This document shows, in pieces, positions 1 to 7,444 of a stretch of DNA of 18,367 bases. Position 1 is the stretch's first letter. Every line of letters begins with the position of its first letter. The notes beneath the pieces were generated by a model, which was given only the letters and a program-made list of their open reading frames with translations, made no database searches and was not told where the DNA came from. The stretch spans positions 1-18,367 of the forward strand of contig JAPWUZ010000017.1 in assembly GCA_028275265.1 (NCBI GenBank), in the 5' to 3' direction. Source of the DNA: Armatimonadota bacterium (GTDB lineage: Bacteria; Armatimonadota; HRBIN16). Both the position numbers and the translations under genes were made by a program.

Positions 1-684
1 CATCAGTTCGTGGGGCATGATGGGCGAAACCACCAGCCGCTCAATCGTTCCCCGCTCGCGCTCGCGCACAATGGTCAGCGATGTCAACAGTGCCGAAATC
101 TGCATCAGGATGACGGCAATCAACCCCGGTACGATGAAATAGGTGCTCTTCATTTCGGGGTTGTACCACACGCGCGGCTGGAAATCGAAGGGCATTGCCA
201 GTCGCTCCGCAGGCAACCCAGCACGAGCAGCCTGCCGCCGTGCGTAATCGACGGAGATTGTCTGGAGGAATCCCGATACGTAGCTCTGGGCAATCGTGGC
301 GGTGGTGGAATCGGAGCCGTCAATCAACGCCTGCACCTGCGGACGCTTGCCAGAAGCCACATCACGTCCGAACCCTCGTGGAATCACGAATACCAGCTTC
401 GCCCCGCCGCGTGCAAGCACCATATCCGCCTCCTCTGGCCTGCCCAGATACAGCACCATATCGAAGTACTCGTTGTGCTGAAGAGAGCAAATGAACTCGC
501 GTGAAGCGGAAGTTCTGTCTTCGTCCAGAATCGCCGTGCGCAGATGACGCACATCCAGATTGATCGCGTAACCGTAAAGAATCAGCATGAGCACCGGTAG
601 CACGATAACCACCGCCAGCGTGCGGATGTCACGGAGGACATGGATGAACTCTTTGCGCATCACTGTGCGAATTCGCATCCACAT
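1..684 (-). CDS. ABC-2 type transporter permease (YbhS/YbhR/YhhJ family), 3' part cut by window edge
   Basis: Membrane subunit of the exporter encoded upstream. The first 228 residues are visible and the frame stays open to base 1, so the C-terminal half lies outside the window. A hydrophobic segment at residues 22-42 (AVVIVLPVLMLILYGYA) is followed by a roughly 140-residue extracytoplasmic region and a second membrane segment near 182-205. Next comes ERGTIERLVVSP, the conserved cytoplasmic motif of ABC-2 permeases. The early motif RKEFIHVLRDIRTL is also typical of the YhhJ/YbhR group. The ATG at 684-682 lies 2 bp after the stop of the second ATPase, which implies co-translation; a second in-frame ATG two codons later is possible. 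In the E. coli ybhGFSR operon two such permeases follow the ATPase gene, so another is expected beyond the window. Family assignment is confident; the exported substrate cannot be told. Confidence 0.9.
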   Translation of the reverse strand, partial: MWMRIRTVMRKEFIHVLRDIRTLAVVIVLPVLMLILYGYAINLDVRHLRTAILDEDRTSASREFICSLQHNEYFDMVLYLGRPEEADMVLARGGAKLVFVIPRGFGRDVASGKRPQVQALIDGSDSTTATIAQSYVSGFLQTISVDYARRQAARAGLPAERLAMPFDFQPRVWYNPEMKSTYFIVPGLIAVILMQISALLTSLTIVRERERGTIERLVVSPIMPHELM

Positions 685-686
685 GT

Positions 687-1640
687 CTACACGCCGCCCT
701 CTCCCAGTCCTCTATCGGTCTGCTCCACCAGCGAAACGAACACATCTTCCAGAGAGGGCACTACCGGCTCGAGATAGATGATGCGGAAGCCTTCCTTCTC
801 CAGCTGCTGTCTCACATACCCCTCGGCATCCACATCTGCCGGCAGAACCACGTGCAGTCGCCTGCCGAAAACCGCCGCATCGTATACCGCCGGGTCGTTC
901 AGCAGGCTCTCCAGCGCAGCCATCTGCGGTTCCACCTCTACCTCAATCAGCTTTCCCGATGCGTAATGCGTCTTCAGCTCGGCGGGTGTGCCCATCGCCA
1001 CGATTCTGCCTCGATAGATAAGGCAGAGCCGGTCGCAATGTTCCGCCTCATCCATATAGTGCGTGGTGACAAACACGGTGACGCCCTCTCCTGCCAGCGC
1101 GTTAATCAGGTCCCAGAACTGCCGCCGGGAGATGGGGTCTACTCCTGATGTGGGTTCGTCCAGAAAAAGTATCTCCGGCTCATGCACAATGGCACAGCCC
1201 AGAGCCAGCCTTTGCTTCCAGCCCACTGGCAGTTCGCCGGTCAGGCTCTGTTCACGCCCTTCCAGACCCGCCATCTGTAGCACCCACCGTTTCCGTTCCG
1301 CCAGCCGCTCGGCAGACACTCCGTAGACCCCTGCGTAAAAATCGATATTTTCCGAAACGGTCAGGTCTTCATACAGCGAGAACTTCTGGGACATGTAACC
1401 GATGCGCGCTTTAATCTGTTCGGACTGTGTGCGGATATCCAGCCCGGCAACGGTTCCTGTGCCGGAGGTCGGCGAGATAATACCACACAGCATCCGGATA
1501 GTGGTGGACTTCCCCGCGCCATTGGGTCCCAGAAACCCGAAAACCTCGCCGCGCTTCACCGCGAAGGTGATACCATCCACCGCCGTAAAACTTCCGAAGC
1601 GTTTGGTCAGCCCGTGAACCTCAACAGCCCACTCGCTCAT
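687..1640 (-). CDS. ABC transporter ATPase 2, equivalent of the C-terminal half of YbhF
   Basis: 317-residue nucleotide-binding subunit. Visible motifs are Walker A GPNGAGKST (residues 38-46), Q-loop YMSQ (82-85), Walker B LFLDEPTSGVDP (158-169) and an intact H-loop TTHYMDEAE with His194. The usual LSGGQ signature is replaced by ELPVGWKQ at 136-143, as in the C-terminal ATPase half of YbhF-type proteins. The ATG at 1640-1638 overlaps the TGA of ATPase 1 by 4 bp. Both ATPases begin MSEWAVE and keep the same motif numbering, so they look like tandem duplicates. In E. coli YbhF and RbbA the two domains sit in one polypeptide; here they are separate genes. The protein probably pairs with ATPase 1 as an asymmetric heterodimer powering the ABC-2 permease(s). 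Pairing is inferred from gene order and from the complementary motif losses. Confidence 0.93.
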   Translation of the reverse strand: MSEWAVEVHGLTKRFGSFTAVDGITFAVKRGEVFGFLGPNGAGKSTTIRMLCGIISPTSGTGTVAGLDIRTQSEQIKARIGYMSQKFSLYEDLTVSENIDFYAGVYGVSAERLAERKRWVLQMAGLEGREQSLTGELPVGWKQRLALGCAIVHEPEILFLDEPTSGVDPISRRQFWDLINALAGEGVTVFVTTHYMDEAEHCDRLCLIYRGRIVAMGTPAELKTHYASGKLIEVEVEPQMAALESLLNDPAVYDAAVFGRRLHVVLPADVDAEGYVRQQLEKEGFRIIYLEPVVPSLEDVFVSLVEQTDRGLGEGGV

Positions 1641-2575
1641 CGCGTTTCCTGCCTTTGCTTCTCGATAATGGACACAAAGACATCCTCCAGCCCGGCTACA
1701 ACCTGCCGAATATGCTCCACCTGAATGCCGGATTGAGTCAGAATCTCCTGCAGGGGCTGGAACCCGGTACGGGCATCTTCCAACCAGACATGCAGACGAT
1801 CGCCATACACCCGTACACTCTTCACCTCGGGCAGTTGCGCAAAGATTTCCCGTGCCCGCCGTTGCGGGTGGCAGATAATCTCCCAGAGATTACCACTTAT
1901 CCGACTGCGCAGGTTATCGGGGGTGTCGCACTCGATGATGCGACCGTTGTACATGAATGCGATGCGGCTACACCGTTCGGCTTCGTCCATATAGGGCGTA
2001 CTGACCACCAGCGTCATGCCCTTGCCCACCAGTGTGTAGAGTATCCTCCAGAAATCGCGGCGCGACACGGGGTCTACCCCTGTTGTCGGCTCGTCGAGAA
2101 AGAGGATTTCCGGCGTATGTATCAGCGTACACGCCAGCGCAAGCTTCTGCTTCATCCCGCCCGACAGATTTTGAGCCAGACGCTTCCTGAACGGAGCCAG
2201 TCGGCTGAACTCCAGCAGCTCCTTCTGCCGGGCAAGACGCTCGCTCCCGGGCACCTGATAGACATCGGCGAAGAAGTCCATGTTCTCCTGTACTGTCAGG
2301 TCACCGTAGAGGCTGAATCGCTGCGACATATAGCCAATGCGCCGCTTGACTTCCTCGGGATGTGTGCGTACATTAAACCCGGCAACGAAGGCTTCCCCGG
2401 CGTCGGGTTCGACCGCGCCCACCAGTATGCGGAAGGTGGTGGTCTTGCCCGCGCCGTCGGGACCGACGATGCCGAACACTTCTCCCGGGCGCACCTGTAA
2501 ATGTAACGAGTCTACCGCCACGATATGCCCGAAGGTCTTGCGAAGACCCCGGGCTTCTACAGCCCATTCGCTCAT
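1637..2575 (-). CDS. ABC transporter ATPase 1, equivalent of the N-terminal half of YbhF
   Basis: 312-residue nucleotide-binding subunit. It has Walker A GPDGAGKTT (38-46), YMSQ (82-85), a canonical signature LSGGMKQ (137-143) and Walker B LFLDEPTTGVDP (158-169). The H-loop reads STPYMDEAE, so the switch histidine is Pro194; the codon is clear at 1996-1994. The frame extends upstream to 2845, but the start is taken as the ATG at 2575-2573. There the protein aligns with its paralogue (MSEWAVE), and the ATG overlaps the TGA of the upstream adaptor gene by 4 bp. With ATPase 2 it forms a split version of YbhF. A canonical signature but no H-loop histidine is the mirror image of ATPase 2, which suggests one active and one degenerate composite ATP site. 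The substrate is unknown; YbhF-like pumps have been linked to drug and cation export. Confidence 0.93.
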   Translation of the reverse strand: MSEWAVEARGLRKTFGHIVAVDSLHLQVRPGEVFGIVGPDGAGKTTTFRILVGAVEPDAGEAFVAGFNVRTHPEEVKRRIGYMSQRFSLYGDLTVQENMDFFADVYQVPGSERLARQKELLEFSRLAPFRKRLAQNLSGGMKQKLALACTLIHTPEILFLDEPTTGVDPVSRRDFWRILYTLVGKGMTLVVSTPYMDEAERCSRIAFMYNGRIIECDTPDNLRSRISGNLWEIICHPQRRAREIFAQLPEVKSVRVYGDRLHVWLEDARTGFQPLQEILTQSGIQVEHIRQVVAGLEDVFVSIIEKQRQETR

Positions 2576-4005
2576 GGCGAAGCCCCGGATAGGAAAATGG
2601 TGGCGTCTGCTGGCATCCCGGGTTTGAGCTCCCCCTGCGGGTTTGCCAGCGTGATTTTCACCCCAAAAACCAGCTTCACCCGCTCTTCTTTCGTCTGCAC
2701 GTTCCTCGGGGTGAACTCGGGTTTGTCCGCGATCTCGGTGACCCTGCCCACGAAACGTTTGCCGGGATAGGCATCTACCGCTACTTCCGCTCTGTCGCCC
2801 AGTTTGACACGCATATTCGGCTCGGGCACATATACCTTCAGCCATACCGTATCCAAGTTGGCAATGCGCACAATGGGCATCCCCGGCGTGACCAGTTCAC
2901 CCTGCTCGGCAACCTTCAGTATCACCCTGCCGGATACGGGCGCCTTAATCGTCAGGTAATCGGTCATGGCTTTCGCGGCTTCCAGTGCGCCACGAGCCTG
3001 CTCCACCTGCGCTCGCGCCGCCTGAATGGTTTCCTCCCGTGCACCGGCAAGCAGCAGGTCCAAACGCGCCCTTGCTGCAGCAACTTGTTCCAGCGCAGTA
3101 CGATACTGTGTGCGGGCTAGCTCCATCTGTTGCTTCCCAGACAGGCGGTCGGCGTACAGCTCCTTGACCACCTGCAGGTTGCGCCTCGCACCTTCCAGCT
3201 GTGCCTTCGCCTGCGCCTCCGCCGCGCGAGCCTGCTCACGCTCTTCTGCCCGTGCTCCGGCAAGCAGCTCCGCCAGCTTCGCCTCTGCAGCAGCAACCGC
3301 CGCCTGCGCACTGTCGCGCCGGGCGATAGCGGCATCCAGCTGCTGCCTGGAGATGGCACCGGTGGCATACAGGTTCTCTGCACGTTCGGCATCTTGCCGT
3401 GCGTTCAATGCCTGTGCTTTAGCCTGTTCCACCGCGGCGCGTGCCTGTTCTATCTGCTCGGGGCGCGTCCCTGCTTCGACGAGCTCTAGCTTCGCCGTTG
3501 CCTGCCGATAGGCTTTTTCGGCGGACTCGTAGGCAGTCTGGGCACTTACCAGCTGCGCCTTCAACTCCGTTGCCTTCGCGAACATCTCCTGAACCGTTTC
3601 CAGATTCCGACGTGCGCCCTCTGCAGCCGCTTGCGCCTGTGCAAGATTCGCCTGTGCTTGGCGTATCTCTTCCTCGCGTGCTCCGCTTAACAGCTCCCTC
3701 AGCCGCGCCTGCGCTGCCTCATAAGCTCCCCGCGCCTGCGCATCCTGCGCCCGAATCTCCCTGCCGTCTATCAGGGCGATAACCTGACCTGCACGCACCG
3801 CATCTCCCTCATCGACCAGCAGCTTGAGGATTCTACCGGATACCTTTGCGCTGACATCCACCTCTGTAGCCTCAATGGTGCCGCTGGCAAACACCACGTT
3901 TTGCAGATGGAAAGAACCCCTCCCCCACCAGCGCCATGCCATCCCCGCTGCCAGCGCCAGCAACACGACCCCGACTGCCACCATTGCTCTTCGGTGTCTT
4001 TTCAA
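2572..4005 (-). CDS. HlyD-family membrane fusion protein (YbhG-like) with triplicated hairpin
   Basis: Periplasmic adaptor of the exporter, 477 residues against about 330 for E. coli YbhG. Order: short basic N-terminus and one membrane anchor (about 8-25), first biotinyl-lipoyl half (about 45-80), long Ala/Glu/Gln-rich helical region, second lipoyl half beginning APVSGRV, then a beta-barrel region with EFTPRNVQTKEERVKLVFGV, a hallmark of this family. The helical region holds three successive 71-residue units starting GAREEEI (108), GTRPEQI (179) and GARAEER (250), plus a half unit GAREETI (321). E. coli YbhG, from memory, has a single unit. The TTG start at 4005 is chosen because GGAGGG lies 8 bp upstream (4019-4014); an ATG seven codons in (3984) has no such site. 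The gene is first in the operon and overlaps ATPase 1 by 4 bp. A TolC-like outer-membrane partner is expected but not seen. Confidence 0.9.
   Translation of the reverse strand: MKRHRRAMVAVGVVLLALAAGMAWRWWGRGSFHLQNVVFASGTIEATEVDVSAKVSGRILKLLVDEGDAVRAGQVIALIDGREIRAQDAQARGAYEAAQARLRELLSGAREEEIRQAQANLAQAQAAAEGARRNLETVQEMFAKATELKAQLVSAQTAYESAEKAYRQATAKLELVEAGTRPEQIEQARAAVEQAKAQALNARQDAERAENLYATGAISRQQLDAAIARRDSAQAAVAAAEAKLAELLAGARAEEREQARAAEAQAKAQLEGARRNLQVVKELYADRLSGKQQMELARTQYRTALEQVAAARARLDLLLAGAREETIQAARAQVEQARGALEAAKAMTDYLTIKAPVSGRVILKVAEQGELVTPGMPIVRIANLDTVWLKVYVPEPNMRVKLGDRAEVAVDAYPGKRFVGRVTEIADKPEFTPRNVQTKEERVKLVFGVKITLANPQGELKPGMPADATIFLSGASP
3046..3684 (-). repeat. Three tandem 213-bp (71-codon) units inside the adaptor gene
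   Basis: Residues 108-178, 179-249 and 250-320 of the adaptor are three consecutive units of exactly 71 residues. Each begins G-[AT]-R-x-E and ends K/R-L-x-L-[VL]-[EL]-A. The middle of each has a tip-like break: KATELKAQ in unit 1, ATGAISRQQ in unit 2 and ADRLSGKQQ in unit 3. The units are in frame with no indels, but they have diverged at the DNA level, so the duplication is old or under relaxed selection. Confidence 0.85.
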
Positions 4006-4041
4006 CGCCTTGTCCCTCCGGCAAAGAATGAGAAAAACCCT

Positions 4042-4070
4042 ATTCTATGCTTTGCGCCCTCCCCATCTAA
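4042..4070 (-). promoter_or_regulatory. Possible promoter of the efflux operon
   Basis: On the minus strand TAGAAT (4047-4042) could be a -10 box, with TTAGAT 17 bp upstream as a weak -35 (three of six consensus bases). It sits about 37 bp before the TTG start of the adaptor gene, and the same TAGAAT hexamer precedes the nanE-like gene. The -35 match is poor, so this is tentative. I see no clear operator repeat and no TetR-type regulator gene nearby. Confidence 0.25.
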
Positions 4071-4183
4071 CCCCTGCCCCAGCCGTCGACACGCAGGACA
4101 GATAGAGGTCTCAGACACCGGCGTGGTGAACGTATGGAGGGGCGTTCCGCCGCATCCACCAATCAAAGCGGGAGACACTCGCC

Positions 4184-4651
4184 ATGCACAAAGTCATCGT
4201 CATCGGCATTGGCAACCCGTACCGTCGGGACGACGGCGCGGGTATCGTTGTAGTTCGGCGCCTCCGCCCGCTGGTGCCGCAGGACGTGGAGGTTGCAGAG
4301 TGCCACGGTGACCTGACGACGTTACTGGACACTTGGCAGGGCTACAGCCGGGTCATCGTCATAGACGCCATGCGTTCTGGACGGATAGCCGGCGAGGTGG
4401 AGCGTTTGGACGTCTCGACGCACACACTCCCGGCAAACACGCGCTTCTCTTCGACGCACGCGATGGGATTGAACGAAATCCTTGTTCTGGCACAGACATT
4501 GAACCAGCGTCCACCCCAGCTCGTGCTTTACGGCATCGAGGGCGCAGACTTCGGCGAGGGCGAAGGCTTGTCCGAAGAGGTCGCAAAAGCGGTCGAGGAT
4601 GTGGTACGCTATATCTTGCTAGACCTGCAGAAAGGCGAAGAGGATGCATGA
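4184..4651 (+). CDS. [NiFe]-hydrogenase maturation endopeptidase (HyaD/HycI/HybD family)
   Basis: 155-residue cytoplasmic protease that removes the C-terminal extension of the hydrogenase large subunit after nickel is inserted. The N-terminus GIGNPYRRDDGAG (residues 8-20) is the family signature. By comparison with the nickel ligands Glu16, Asp62 and His93 of E. coli HybD, the ligands here should be Asp17, Asp61 (VIDAM) and His92 (STHAMGLNEIL). Length is normal. Start is the ATG at 4184, with GGGAG 9 bp upstream. The last eight bases overlap the start of hypA, so the two are co-translated. No large-subunit gene is in the window, so which hydrogenase it serves is unknown; the DDG form of the motif is common outside the HybD group. 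The family is certain, the exact symbol is not. Confidence 0.92.
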   Translation: MHKVIVIGIGNPYRRDDGAGIVVVRRLRPLVPQDVEVAECHGDLTTLLDTWQGYSRVIVIDAMRSGRIAGEVERLDVSTHTLPANTRFSSTHAMGLNEILVLAQTLNQRPPQLVLYGIEGADFGEGEGLSEEVAKAVEDVVRYILLDLQKGEEDA

Positions 4652-5003
4652 GTTTTCGATAGCCGACGCCATCGTGCGCGCCACTCAGGAGGTTGTTCAG
4701 GCGAATGGAGGCGGGAAGGTAGAGCAGATACACCTGCGTATTGGTGAACTGCGCCAAGTCGTGCCCGACGCCCTCCTTTTCGCCTTCGACATCCTGAAGC
4801 AGGATACCCCCCTGTCCGAGGCTTGCCTGCAGTGGGAAACGGTGCCTGCGCAGGTACGGTGCAAAGCCTGCGGCACAGAGTACCATCCGCAGGATGTTTT
4901 CTGGGAGTGTCCGTCGTGCGGCGCGATAGGTGCAGAGGTGGTGGCGGGTGAGGAGCTGGAGATAGTCGCCATTACGCTGATGGAGGGTTCCGATGCAGAT
5001 TAA
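4644..5003 (+). CDS. hypA: Hydrogenase nickel-incorporation protein HypA
   Basis: 119-residue nickel metallochaperone that works with HypB to deliver nickel to the hydrogenase large subunit. The N-terminus MHEFSIA contains His2, the nickel ligand, followed by the conserved region LRIGELRQVVPDAL. The zinc site is Cys73-x2-Cys76 and Cys89-x2-Cys92 in RCKACG...ECPSCG. Length is typical of the family. The ATG at 4644 overlaps the end of the upstream protease gene by 8 bp and is the only start that gives MHE at the N-terminus. The 3' end overlaps hypB by 11 bp. The tight overlaps point to a single transcript protease-hypA-hypB. Confidence 0.97.
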   Translation: MHEFSIADAIVRATQEVVQANGGGKVEQIHLRIGELRQVVPDALLFAFDILKQDTPLSEACLQWETVPAQVRCKACGTEYHPQDVFWECPSCGAIGAEVVAGEELEIVAITLMEGSDAD

Positions 5004-5667
5004 GGTCGTCAAGCGGATTATGGAGGCAAGTGAACAGCACGCGCAGGAGGTGCGTCAGCGACTGCAAGAGGCTGGGGTGGTTGCGTTAAATCTCATCAGT
5101 GCGCCCGGCTCGGGCAAGACCTCCCTGATCGAGTGCGCCATCCGCGAGCTGAAGGATAAAGTCCGCATCGCCGTCATCGAGGGCGACCCCGATACAACCC
5201 GCGACGCCGAGCGCATCGCCAAACTGGACGTGCCGGTGGTGCAGATTAACACAGAGGGTGGTTGCCATCTGGAGGCGACCATGGTGCTGCGTGCGCTGGA
5301 GCAAATAGACCTGGACGGCGTGCAATTGCTGTTTATCGAGAACGTGGGGAATCTGGTGTGCCCGGTTGTGTTCGACCTGGGCGAGACACGGCGGGTGGCA
5401 GTGGTCAGCGCGGCAGAAGGACACGACAAACCCGCCAAGTACCCCGCGCTGTTTCGCACCGCGCAGGTCACCGTGTTGAACAAGATAGACCTGATTCCGT
5501 ACCTGGACTTTGACGAGGCACAGTTCACGTGCGACGTACGTCGGCTGAACCCTGAGATGCCCATCCTGCGTGTCTCCTGCCGCACGGGTGAAGGTGTGAG
5601 TGAATGGACACGCTGGCTGCAAAACCAGATTGGCAGCACTGTTTCACCCGAGTTCGCCCCAATGTAG
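4993..5667 (+). CDS. hypB: Hydrogenase nickel-incorporation GTPase HypB
   Basis: 224-residue SIMIBI-class GTPase that drives nickel insertion together with HypA. Visible are the P-loop SAPGSGKT (36-43), the switch region EGDPDTTRDAERI, the dimer-interface metal site GGCHLEA with Cys91 and His92, ENVGNLVCP with Cys123 (116-124), and the G4 motif NKID (163-166). It lacks both the N-terminal CxxCGC high-affinity nickel motif and the His-rich stretch of some HypB proteins, so it is the short form without nickel storage. Start is ATG 4993 with GGAGGG 5 bp upstream, inside the end of hypA. The gene ends 22 bp before the end of a converging minus-strand gene, with no clear terminator between them. 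Confidence 0.97.
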   Translation: MQIKVVKRIMEASEQHAQEVRQRLQEAGVVALNLISAPGSGKTSLIECAIRELKDKVRIAVIEGDPDTTRDAERIAKLDVPVVQINTEGGCHLEATMVLRALEQIDLDGVQLLFIENVGNLVCPVVFDLGETRRVAVVSAAEGHDKPAKYPALFRTAQVTVLNKIDLIPYLDFDEAQFTCDVRRLNPEMPILRVSCRTGEGVSEWTRWLQNQIGSTVSPEFAPM

Positions 5668-5689
5668 TGTTTTGCCAAACCCAAACAAC

Positions 5690-7282
5690 CTACACGCACG
5701 AGGCAACGAACAGGTCGACAGGCGCGGATGGACGTTCAGGCTGGGGTGATGCGTGCGGCATGAGCAGCAGAAACATCGTTTGCGTAGAGGAAGGTAAAAG
5801 CCGCAGTCCCTTTTCGCGTGCGAACTGCTGGGCAGCTGCTCGGACGGTTTCCCAGTCGTAATCGTGCCCCAGTATAACACCATGCGGCTTCACCTTCGGA
5901 TACCAGTTGCGCAGGTCGCGCAAGCATCCCTCGAAGGAGTGGTCGCCATCGACGAACAGCAGGTCGATGCTCTCATCGGGGAACCGTCGCCATGCCTGCG
6001 TGCTGTCCTCGCACATCGGGACAATGCCCGTTGCCGCCGCCGTCTTGGTGTAATGGTCAAACAGCTGGCGAAGCTGTCCACTCTGGTACGCGAAAAAGCC
6101 CGTCTCTTTCGCGCTGGGGTTCATGTCGACATACGTGTCCCACAGGTCGATGCAGAAAACCTGTCCGGTCAGACCATGCCGTCTTAAACTGTGCGAGAAG
6201 ATGCATGCAGAAAGCCCGCAAAAGCTGCCGATTTCCGCGATGACCGCCTGCTCGCAACGGATATGTCGCACAGAGTCATACAAGGTTTGGATGTCCGCGG
6301 GTACGGCATATCCCAGCACCCCGTTGACGGTGATAGGCAGAGTATTGCGAGAAAGCAGCATTTGCCAGTTCCCATTCGTCCAGCGATTGGCTTGTAGAGT
6401 CAAGAAAACGCGGTCGTCTGGGGATGCACGCCGTTTGGGGCGACTGCACACCAGAAGGTCTCCAGCTATTTCACATCGTTCAAACCATTCCATCGCCTCA
6501 CGGCGTAACACATCGAGTGCGGGACATACCAGCGTTGTGGCTTCTTTCATGTCCGTTGCGATGACGCCGAGAAGAACGGCATCGATGCCCTGAAACCAGC
6601 AGACCACATCAGGCTGGTGCTCTTCCATGATAACGGGCAACGATGATGGGGATTCCACCCAGTAATGCCACAGGTTCGGTGCGTCAAAGGTCTCGAACCC
6701 GATTTGCAAACTGGTGGCGTCCCAGTCAACGTTTAGGCACTGACTCGCCCAGCGGGACAGCAGTTTGGCAGCAATGCCGCCTCCGCCCGCCACATTCAAA
6801 ACCCTTTTTCCCTCCACAAACGGCTGCGCCTGTTCGCACCAGCGTACGAGGTTCTCGATCTCGGCGATATCGCTTTCATTGAACACCACGCGCGGCTCCG
6901 CAGGGGGCGCAGGCGGCAGTTGCGCTTTGGGCGATAAATGCGCACCCCAACAGGTCGCGTGGCTCAAGTGCTGCGCCGTCGCCTGAACAATCGCGTACAA
7001 AACCGATGCCAGAGACTGACCGCCTTCCCTCCATAAAGGGTTAAAGACAGGGTCACTCTCGATCGTCCAGCTGCCCCCCTCGCCGCGAACTTGAATATCC
7101 GGAACGATGAGCCGCCGGTGAACGCCAAACTTCTTGAAAGACAGGTGTAAGGTGAAGCCGCGCTCGTCGCGTCTACAGGCGCGAAACGATTCGGGCTGCA
7201 TCTCGTCGTCCGCTTGAAGAAAACGCGCGACGTCATCCGCCGCATAAACCCCGCTCAAACCCGTTACCCCAGCCGTGTGCAT
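5690..7282 (-). CDS. Two-domain methyltransferase-like protein (C-terminal Methyltransf_24-type domain)
   Basis: 530-residue protein of unknown substrate. Residues 1-130 have no recognised domain. Residues 158-280 look like a degenerate Rossmann methyltransferase (KRVLNVAGGGGIAAKLL, then LNVDWD), with GGGG in place of the usual GxGxG. Residues 346-510 are a second, better preserved domain: motif I VIAEIGSFCGLSA, acidic end of strand 2 CIDLWD, then LLFVDGDHSFEG and GVILGHDY, as in Methyltransf_24/cephalosporin-hydroxylase-like proteins. The start is taken at the ATG 7282, with GGGAG 6 bp upstream; an ATG two codons earlier (7288) abuts the GGGAG and is less likely. The frame stays open to 7438 but that part overlaps the hypF promoter. 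It sits antisense between hypB and hypF, and nothing in it is known from hydrogenase maturation. A sugar or glycan methyltransferase is one possibility, unproven. Confidence 0.8.
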   Translation of the reverse strand: MHTAGVTGLSGVYAADDVARFLQADDEMQPESFRACRRDERGFTLHLSFKKFGVHRRLIVPDIQVRGEGGSWTIESDPVFNPLWREGGQSLASVLYAIVQATAQHLSHATCWGAHLSPKAQLPPAPPAEPRVVFNESDIAEIENLVRWCEQAQPFVEGKRVLNVAGGGGIAAKLLSRWASQCLNVDWDATSLQIGFETFDAPNLWHYWVESPSSLPVIMEEHQPDVVCWFQGIDAVLLGVIATDMKEATTLVCPALDVLRREAMEWFERCEIAGDLLVCSRPKRRASPDDRVFLTLQANRWTNGNWQMLLSRNTLPITVNGVLGYAVPADIQTLYDSVRHIRCEQAVIAEIGSFCGLSACIFSHSLRRHGLTGQVFCIDLWDTYVDMNPSAKETGFFAYQSGQLRQLFDHYTKTAAATGIVPMCEDSTQAWRRFPDESIDLLFVDGDHSFEGCLRDLRNWYPKVKPHGVILGHDYDWETVRAAAQQFAREKGLRLLPSSTQTMFLLLMPHASPQPERPSAPVDLFVASCV

Positions 7283-7318
7283 GGTCATCTCCCAGAAATA
7301 GCCTTTGCAACCTGCCGT

Positions 7319-7351
7319 GTAGGTACCTACTGAATTATCGGACAGGTGTCC
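7319..7351. promoter_or_regulatory. Two palindromes 21 bp apart in a divergent promoter region, candidate operator
   Basis: GTAGGTACCTAC (7319-7330) is a perfect 12-bp palindrome. GGACAGGTGTCC (7340-7351) has five-base perfect arms around a GG centre. Their centres are 21 bp apart, about two helical turns, so both would face the same side of the DNA. They lie between the methyltransferase start (7282) and the hypF promoter (-35 at 7379). A GATAAT that could serve as a minus-strand -10 (7339-7334) sits between them, without a good -35. An operator role is inference. Confidence 0.4.
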
Positions 7352-7378
7352 AGCTAACCTGAGGGGCGTGCACTCAGT

Positions 7379-7408
7379 TTGAAACGTGCCTGCCGATTCT
7401 GCTATACT
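7379..7408 (+). promoter_or_regulatory. Promoter of hypF
   Basis: TTGAAA (7379-7384) and TATACT (7403-7408) are separated by 18 bp and each match five of six sigma-70 consensus bases. Transcription would begin near 7415, about 30 nt before the hypF ATG. This makes hypF an independent transcription unit, separate from hypA-hypB. Confidence 0.65.
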
Positions 7409-7444
7409 TCGACAGCACGACCACGTGCGCTCCCTCATCCGGCA

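Noticed and set aside
10..504. Plus-strand open frame of 164 codons at the window start
   Set aside because: It is antisense to the ABC-2 permease, whose minus-strand frame carries clear family motifs and is open over the whole stretch.
2576..2845. Upstream extension of ATPase 1 by 90 codons
   Set aside because: The extension overlaps the adaptor's conserved beta-barrel region, and the paralogous ATPase starts at the same MSEWAVE.
7379..7444. TTG start giving HypF a 22-residue N-terminal extension
   Set aside because: The TTG is the first half of a TTGAAA -35 box and the stretch contains the -10 box; HypF normally starts just before the acylphosphatase motif.
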